Source: Lentinula raphanica (taxonomy: Eukaryota > Basidiomycota > Agaricomycetes > Agaricales > Omphalotaceae). From it: 64,000 nucleotides of DNA. Positions within the stretch are counted from its first letter, which is position 1. Each line of letters begins with the position of its first letter. The notes under the pieces are model-generated. The model was given only the letters and a program-made list of their open reading frames with translations. It was not told the DNA's origin and made no database searches. Below are positions 58,342 through 64,000 of the stretch, piece after piece. The stretch spans positions 496,001 to 560,000 of the forward strand of contig JANVFP010000022.1 in NCBI GenBank assembly GCA_027919835.1, written 5' to 3'. Made by a program: the position numbers and the translations under genes.

Positions 58342-59504
58342 ATGGTATCCTTCCTCTTCGCCTTCCTTGCAGCGTTTCCCTGCGTCTATTCGCTCGTGAC
58401 CCCTCGACAGGGCATTGATTTCTTCAATCCCACTCTCAACGGTGGGTCCATGTTGGATGACGGTGAGTACTTAAAGCTCTTCATTCCCCATCCATCCATA
58501 ACCTATCTGTCTCGTCGGTCGAGATAGCTGGAAACGGACTTGGAGAACCCCTCAATGTGAGCTCAACAATTTATTTTTTCGTACACCAACTGAGTCGCCC
58601 TTGAAGGTCATCATCTCGGGCCTTTCCTCTCCTGATGTCTTGACGGAGTCTGGATTTGAAAATTACGCCAAAGCTATTGGATTGTGAGAGCCTTCACAAT
58701 AGTGGGATGTCTATGAAACTCAACGAGAATTGTTTAGTTCAACAGAGTGTCTCGGTATACATCTTGGTGGTCCACAGTCTGCTAATCTCGGTGATGGGAA
58801 CGGTCCCGTCAACCAGACGGTTTGTTTTTTGACATTATAAACCTGCAGATATAAAAGTGGACTGAAAAACGCAGGTGGAGCTGCGTCAAGACTATGGGGA
58901 TGCTACAGTTGGTACTTGCCTGGAATCATTGATTGGGGGAAATCACTTGCGGTCAGCTAATCACATTTTGATCTTCATTGTCATACATTGAATTTTCTGT
59001 GCTGGTTGCCTTTGTAGACTTTACATCCAGAATGGACCTGAACACAACACTGGAGCACTGTTCCTTGCGTGAGACGAACTCAAAAAAACTCCTCGCGACC
59101 CTCGCTCTTATCACTTTTCTTCCCGTAGTGTGTCGAAAGAAGAAGACGCAGAGGAAGATCACACCATCGCTCCGGATGGTTATGATATTGGAAGAGACCA
59201 GCTTTCGGCTGCTGCGGAGGGCACTACATCGTTTGGCGGAGTGACTTATTCGACTGAGGCAATTAACATGACGGGTTTGTTACCAGCTGGAAGTGCTGGG
59301 TACGTCATATTTCTCCTGGACTAGTTCTCATCTGAGCCTGTTTGCTTACCTATATGATGGTGCTATTATACAGAGTGAATCATGGTATGGTCTCAATTAA
59401 TCAATCACTTAATGCTGATCTTCAACCTGCTAATCCCTTTTTTTGCGTTTTCAGATATTGCCACCGACGGAATAACCACATTGCTAACCGTCACTATTGT
59501 TTAG
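58342..59504 (+). CDS. Secreted protein of unknown function
   Basis: Starts MVSFLFAFLAAFPCVYSLVT: a good signal peptide. Nine short exons with GT..AG introns end in TDGITTLLTVTIV at 59504. About 210-220 residues. The mature part reads LNVIISGLSSPDVLTESGFE, IGFSTECLGIHLGGPQSANL, GDGNGPVNQTVELRQDYGDA, GTCLESLIGGNHLRLYIQNG and EDAEEDHTIAPDGYDIGRDQ, then GTTSFGGVTYSTEAINMTGL. The regular spacing of short blocks fits a beta-rich secreted fold. I recall similar proteins in mushroom genomes without a known function; this is memory only. Three N-glycosylation sequons are visible (NQT, NMT and one more), and there are few cysteines. No enzyme motif is recognised. Splicing produces a continuous frame, so it is a real gene. 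Confidence 0.8.
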
Positions 59505-60327
59505 TGAATAACTCGTATCCCTACTCTTACAACTGTGTAAACACTGGTGCAAGTCAAATGCTAAACACCCACTGAGCTTGTCTGGGCTTCGTTGTTCCGA
59601 AGTAAGTTCGAAGAATCTGCGACTTCCTCGCAGCGTTGTCTCTAGCTGTACACAGGGATAAACTTATTCGGAAATTGAATTTGAGTCTGTTGATCCTTAT
59701 TCTATCTGTGAATGTCGAAGGTACAGTGGCACTGGAACAATCAGTACTACGAGAGAGGATCTATTCAAAGAACTGTTCAGCTCTGTTCATCCTGTGTTTG
59801 ATCATTATGCTGAGTCTAGAAACCTAATGATCGCTTCAACCTTCCCAAAGTAAACCTTGGCTGACATTTCTCTACGAACTCCTTCAAGTTCGAGCTCAAT
59901 TTCCCAGCAAGACCCTTTCACTGAATCCTATCTCCCAGTGAACGGTCAAACAGCGGCCCACAGTGCGAGAGCAGTGCTCACGAACGTGGGTATAACCAGT
60001 CGGATCAGTGCCGAGGAATGAAAATGGTAGTGTGCTCAGCAGGCAAACGTTTGTTGAACAGTGACGATTTTAGTTCTTGTGCACACGAGCGCGATGATGA
60101 CTGTTACTGCCCTCTGATTGGTTGCAACAAAATGCTCGTGTGCGTAGTTCCGAGTCCGATTGAAGAGGTCGAGATAAGACCGTATGGAATTCCAATCTCT
60201 GACTCTCTATTCAATCCTTTCTCTCTTCCGCACATCCATCATCCGGCTAGTCCTCGCAATAGCATCGGTAGGTAAGTTGTGTCCATCCTCCTTTACACAA
60301 AATCTTCATCTCGCGAAAGTTCAGAGC
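59505..60327. other. Intergenic sequence upstream of the bHLH gene
   Basis: About 820 bases. An in-frame ATG at 60184 precedes the bHLH start, but a GTAAGT donor at about 60272 and an acceptor at about 60322 suggest that this part is 5' UTR with an intron. Nothing else is recognised. Confidence 0.5.
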
Positions 60328-62043
60328 ATGTCCAACATGGCCTCGGCAGCAGTCGTATATAACGCCTCTGTAAACCCTTCCCGAAGGGCCAAAGTTACCC
60401 GGATGACTGAACGTACCATCCTTCCCAAGCAGACAGGCGCATCTGACAACGCTACTGCCACTGTAGCTCTAGCGTCTGAACCAGATCATGACGCTCCTGT
60501 CACTACCGCTAAACGAGGTCGGAAACCTGCCTCGAATGCCTCAGGTCTCTCTCGCTCGGCCAGGGAAGCACAGCGAAAACTAAATCATTCCATCATTGAA
60601 AAGGCGCGAAGGACGAAAATCAACGAGGCGTTAGCAGAGCTGGCGAGATTGGGCGTGACTGTAGAGGTACTCCAAGCTGGAGGAACTTTGGAGGATGCAG
60701 AATCCTCTACTACGTCCGATCATCTGGGTAAAACCCCACCAAGGAAAGTTTCTTTGGCGCACCATGAGGACGACGACAACGATGGTGATACCGACAATGA
60801 CGACGATAGGGATGGTACTTATGGACCGCCTTCCTCTAGCCGAACTCGCAGTGGCGGTGGGTCGAAATCAGAACATTCGAAAGATCATGACACAGCATCA
60901 AAAGCAAAAGACAAGTTTAAACTTGACATTCTTATCAAGACCGTGAAGAATATGCAGTTTCTCTTACAAAGGGTGAGAGGTTTGGAAGCAGAGCTCCAGG
61001 ACGCAAAATCGTCACCGTCCCACCTTCATCCTACAGGTTCAGAGGATTTCGAATGCGGCGAATATGTCGAGCGCACGTTGGCTCATTTGCCCTCGACTTC
61101 CGCTTTCACAACTAATAAGCGGAAACGTTATTCGTCCGCAGAATTTCGTGCTGCTAACGACGAGTTCCTCGAGGACACATACGAGGAAACACGGAAACAG
61201 TCGAGGCGTAAAGTTGTCCATGATACTCGAGGCCGGGAGCATGATGGCTCGCCCCTCACAAGGACCCTTCCCTCGTTGCCATCCATCTCTTCATGGCTTT
61301 TAGACCCCGAATCGTCTACTCCTTCAGTCTACTCATCGCGTGACACACTTCCTACCTTCGTCGCGCGTTCTTCCAGCTCTTCGCCAAGTATGATTAGCTC
61401 CAACTCCCTGCCCATACTCGCAGGTCTCGACCGTGATGGTTCACAATCACGCAAACGTTCAATGCTGGCTGATATACATTCGCCTTCACTTGCACCCTAT
61501 CTGCCCTCTCCACCTTCTTCCACGCGATTACCTGCGTCTGTTTTAGCTTCGTCTCATGGGGTACCAAACTTGGAATTGGGTCCATCGAGTGTCACGTCGG
61601 CGAGTGTGTCAGCAAACACAGCATCTCCCACTTTTTCTTTTTCCGGAAGGTCCAGCTCCAAGCTGTCCATCTCAACCAACGCTCCCGAACCCTCTTTCCT
61701 TTCGTCTGCCTCGAAGGACTTGCCAGTCGCTTCTACCACCAATGCCCCCACTACCAGTGGTAGACCAGACACCGCTTATACTGTTCGCTCTCCAGAGGAA
61801 GAATGTGCTGCATCGCTATTGCTACACATGAAGTCTTCACCGCCTGTGTTTATGACTGCACGGACGAGGAGAGATTCAACTTTGGAGAGGATAGAGCCCT
61901 TGCCATTGTCGATGACTTCACCCAAGTTTACTTCTGAAAAATCACATCCGAGTGCGGTGTCTACTTTTGAACCCGATGGCCAGTCAGCGATGATTGTTCA
62001 GACGCCTAGCTCGATGTTGGGACTAGAGACACTGATGAACTAG
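60328..62043 (+). CDS. bHLH transcription factor with a long loop
   Basis: 571 residues from the ATG at 60328 in a single exon. The basic region and helix 1 read RKLNHSIIEKARRTKINEAL (residues about 83-108), with the H..E..RR pattern of E-box binders. Helix 2 is KFKLDILIKTVKNMQFLLQR (about 195-215), followed by a short leucine-containing extension. Between the helices is an acidic, low-complexity loop of about 85 residues (DDDNDGDTDNDDDRDG). A usual bHLH loop is 5-30 residues. The C-terminal half is Ser/Pro-rich and probably disordered. By family it should dimerise and bind CANNTG. The basic start (NPSRRAKVTRM) may include a nuclear signal. Known fungal homologs with long loops include regulators of phosphate and lipid genes, but no name is assigned. 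Confidence 0.85.
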   Translation: MSNMASAAVVYNASVNPSRRAKVTRMTERTILPKQTGASDNATATVALASEPDHDAPVTTAKRGRKPASNASGLSRSAREAQRKLNHSIIEKARRTKINEALAELARLGVTVEVLQAGGTLEDAESSTTSDHLGKTPPRKVSLAHHEDDDNDGDTDNDDDRDGTYGPPSSSRTRSGGGSKSEHSKDHDTASKAKDKFKLDILIKTVKNMQFLLQRVRGLEAELQDAKSSPSHLHPTGSEDFECGEYVERTLAHLPSTSAFTTNKRKRYSSAEFRAANDEFLEDTYEETRKQSRRKVVHDTRGREHDGSPLTRTLPSLPSISSWLLDPESSTPSVYSSRDTLPTFVARSSSSSPSMISSNSLPILAGLDRDGSQSRKRSMLADIHSPSLAPYLPSPPSSTRLPASVLASSHGVPNLELGPSSVTSASVSANTASPTFSFSGRSSSKLSISTNAPEPSFLSSASKDLPVASTTNAPTTSGRPDTAYTVRSPEEECAASLLLHMKSSPPVFMTARTRRDSTLERIEPLPLSMTSPKFTSEKSHPSAVSTFEPDGQSAMIVQTPSSMLGLETLMN

Positions 62044-62431
62044 GGAGGCTTAGTGGAGGCGTTCGGACTCATCGCTCGTCCGACGTGAAATGCTAATTAT
62101 CATGATTGGGACTGCGTGGAACTTCGTGCGTTGGAAGCGAGCGTGCAGAGGAGTTGTATCCCATTCAGTACTTGCTCTTCTTATACTCATATTTCTCCCA
62201 GTGATCGTGAAAAGAACTTATACCGGAAGGATGAGACGAAAGACTAGATGTTAATTTATTCTCTACCTGAGGTCATATTATGCATAATTTCGTCTGTACA
62301 TAGCCACGTTCTTACTTTCGATGAAAACACAGCAACGCAATTCTTTGGATGCCTACTGATACTGTACATATACAGGTTGCTTCACTACTAATACACATTG
62401 GTTGAAAAATCACTCGTGTCGTACTGACATA
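62044..62431. other. Tail-to-tail spacer between bHLH and catalase
   Basis: About 390 AT-rich bases with no supported gene; presumably the two 3' UTRs. Confidence 0.55.
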
Positions 62432-64000
62432 TCAATAAGGGATTTTACTAGTGAGCCCTTCCAGCTCCCTCTCGTAGCAACGATGCTTGCTGATTTCATA
62501 GGCGAAGTTACTAATAAATCCCTTGTCACCACCGTAAGCGATGTTGAGGACGTCCGTCGCCACACTCTTCAGAGAATAGGTGCCAGCGGTCGTGACGCCG
62601 TAAGATGTGACAACGGTATTGGAATCACCTGAAGAGAAAGAAACCGCAGTAACGTAGTTGGATATCGCGAAGGCGATAGTCTTAGATCCTACAACGTGTG
62701 CCATGAAGCAATCAGTCCTCAAATCAACCGTACAAGAAAAGATCCTTACCCTCGCCAATTCCTGCAATTGCTTTGCAGTGAGCGAATGCTTCTGCGATCC
62801 AATGTACGACTCGACCATTCTCCCTCAATGTCTTTCCGAACGATTCGTTGCCCCCGGGAATATACAAAGCATCGTACATCGTACTCCTCTGCCCTTCGAA
62901 GTGGTGGTCTGCGAAAACACCTTCCCCGCCACCCGATGGAGAAATTTGTCCTCTGCGAGGAGCAATGACGAAGGGGACAGCACCGCCAGCTTTTAGGGCA
63001 GCTTTCATGACCGTCACAGCCGAAGAATCGAACCCATCAGCTATCAAAATCGCAATTCGACGAGACTTAATCGTTGGCTGCTTGGGTGCGAAGTCGAGTT
63101 GACTAAGTCCAACCGCTTTTTTACCGTGGTTGTTGCGAGCAGGTTTATCGGGTACTACGCCCCCTACATTGTTAGCGACTTCTTGAGCAAGGTCGAAATC
63201 GATGTTGTTCAGGAGCTGAGTGTAGTTCTTGTACACGACAGGGTCATCGCAATGACTCAGCTCGAAAGAGAACGCGGCGACCAAGTGAGCGCGCTCATAC
63301 GGGGTGAGAGAGTTGACGAACGTTTGAGCTTGATTGTAGTGTTCTTGGAATTTAGACGATCGGACACGTTGTTTGATTCCGGATACTTTTTGTGGGAAGC
63401 TATGATTTACAAGGGAGATTAGGACTTTCAATTCGCAGATGCACCTCCGAACTCACTCCTGGTATCCACCTTTCTCAACAGGTACGGGTGGAGCTATACC
63501 TTTGCTGTTTGGCCAATAGTTCTGGCGAGTAGCATTGATACGAGACTGATGTTGCCCATTGCGTTGGAAGTTCATGACCGGACACACGGGTCTGTTGATA
63601 GGAAGCTACGAGCACCTCTGAGCCTCGGTGTTTGACATTTTGAACAGGAACTCACCTGCTCCCAGTTAATGCCCAAACGAGTAATCTGAGTATCGAAATA
63701 CGAAAAATTGCGCCCTTGCAACAAGGGGTCATCACTGAAACCGATCCCAGGAACGACATGAGATGTGCAGAACGCAACCTGTTCAGTTTCGCTGAAAAAT
63801 TCGTCGACAGTCTTGTTTAACACCAGTTCTCCGATTTCCTGCAAAGGTACAAGCTCTGTAGGCCAAACCTTGGTCGCATCAAGGATGTCAAACTCGAAAT
63901 TATGTTCATCCTTTTCGGCGATAGTCTGAATGGCTAAAGTCCACTTGGGTGGCGCGCCATTGTTGATAGCCTCTTCGAGATCTTTGCGATGGAAATCCGG
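62432..64000 (-). CDS. Large-subunit catalase, C-terminal part (cut by the window edge)
   Basis: Minus strand, upstream exons beyond 64000. The visible part contains the heme-ligand region GRNFSYFDTQITRLGINWEQ (Tyr is the proximal ligand in R.FSY.DTQ), then NFQRNGQHQSRINATRQNYW, then a flexible catalase tail (SLTPYERAHLVAAFSFELSH). The last ~160 residues form a DJ-1/PfpI-type flavodoxin-like domain: RRIAILIADGFDSSAVTVMK, FVIAPRRGQISPSGGGEGVF, ALYIPGGNESFGKTLREN, ending TSKIPY at 62432. This layout is that of clade 2 large catalases (750-ish aa), which remove H2O2 in conidia or under stress. The catalytic His is off-window. At least four exons are seen here. Confidence 0.93.

Noticed and set aside
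51004..62043. Possible secondary-metabolite cluster (regulator, SDR, secreted protein, bHLH, catalase)
   Set aside because: No core enzyme (PKS, NRPS, terpene synthase, P450) is present. The mix looks like ordinary neighbours.
1..64000. CRISPR arrays, bacterial operons, phage genes
   Set aside because: Spliced fungal genes throughout; no spaced repeats of CRISPR type and no prokaryotic gene structure.
1..64000. tRNA or rRNA genes
   Set aside because: No convincing B-box (GGTTCGANTCC-like) with matching acceptor stem was noticed in the spacers. A tRNAscan-SE run is needed to be sure.

Overview
The window looks like nuclear DNA of a filamentous basidiomycete, most likely an Agaricomycete (mushroom-type) fungus. 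Genes are close together on both strands. Most are cut by many introns of about 45-70 bases with GT..AG ends. The proteins are typical of this group: divergent F-box proteins, Zn2Cys6 regulators, NmrA-like proteins and Ser-rich proteins. No species is assigned, because no alignment could be run.

Layout. Positions 336-12730 hold four plus-strand genes: an F-box/WD40 protein, threonine synthase, sphingolipid delta-4 desaturase and a large Ser-rich coiled-coil protein. 13032-18359 is the minus-strand cohesin subunit SCC3/STAG, head to head with an F-box/LRR-like gene (18459-19910). 19511-23400 is a tandem duplication: two NmrA-like genes, each next to the 3' part of that F-box gene, which is intact in unit 1 and a relic in unit 2. 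23423-25260 is a gene-free segment bounded by 10-bp inverted repeats and a 4-bp direct repeat, a candidate non-autonomous DNA transposon. Next come a second F-box gene with an apparent 12-nt exon (25376-28059), a TFIIB-like factor (28319-30368), a multi-pass membrane protein (30466-31690, minus), an aquaglyceroporin (32464-33965) and a single-exon F-box gene (34343-35848).

35999-46929 is a housekeeping block: EMC2 (minus), exopolyphosphatase, SEC11 (minus), the FOL1 folate enzyme, a Zn2Cys6 regulator and ribosomal protein S30. The last S30 intron appears to carry a box C/D snoRNA. 47488-48722 is a Chs7-like chitin synthase export chaperone (minus), followed by a gene-poor 2.3 kb. 51004-62043 holds a second Zn2Cys6 regulator, a short-chain dehydrogenase, a secreted protein of unknown function and a bHLH regulator. 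A large-subunit catalase (minus) runs off the right edge.

No operon or biosynthetic cluster is apparent. Three ER-related genes (EMC2, SEC11, Chs7-like) lie within 13 kb, which may be chance. The points most worth checking are the snoRNA, the transposon candidate, the segmental duplication with its F-box relic, the GC-AG introns that both Zn2Cys6 genes need inside the zinc-cluster coding region, and an in-frame TAG in one of those clusters. Exon coordinates were derived by hand from splice motifs and reading-frame continuity; where exon lengths sum to whole codons this is stated.
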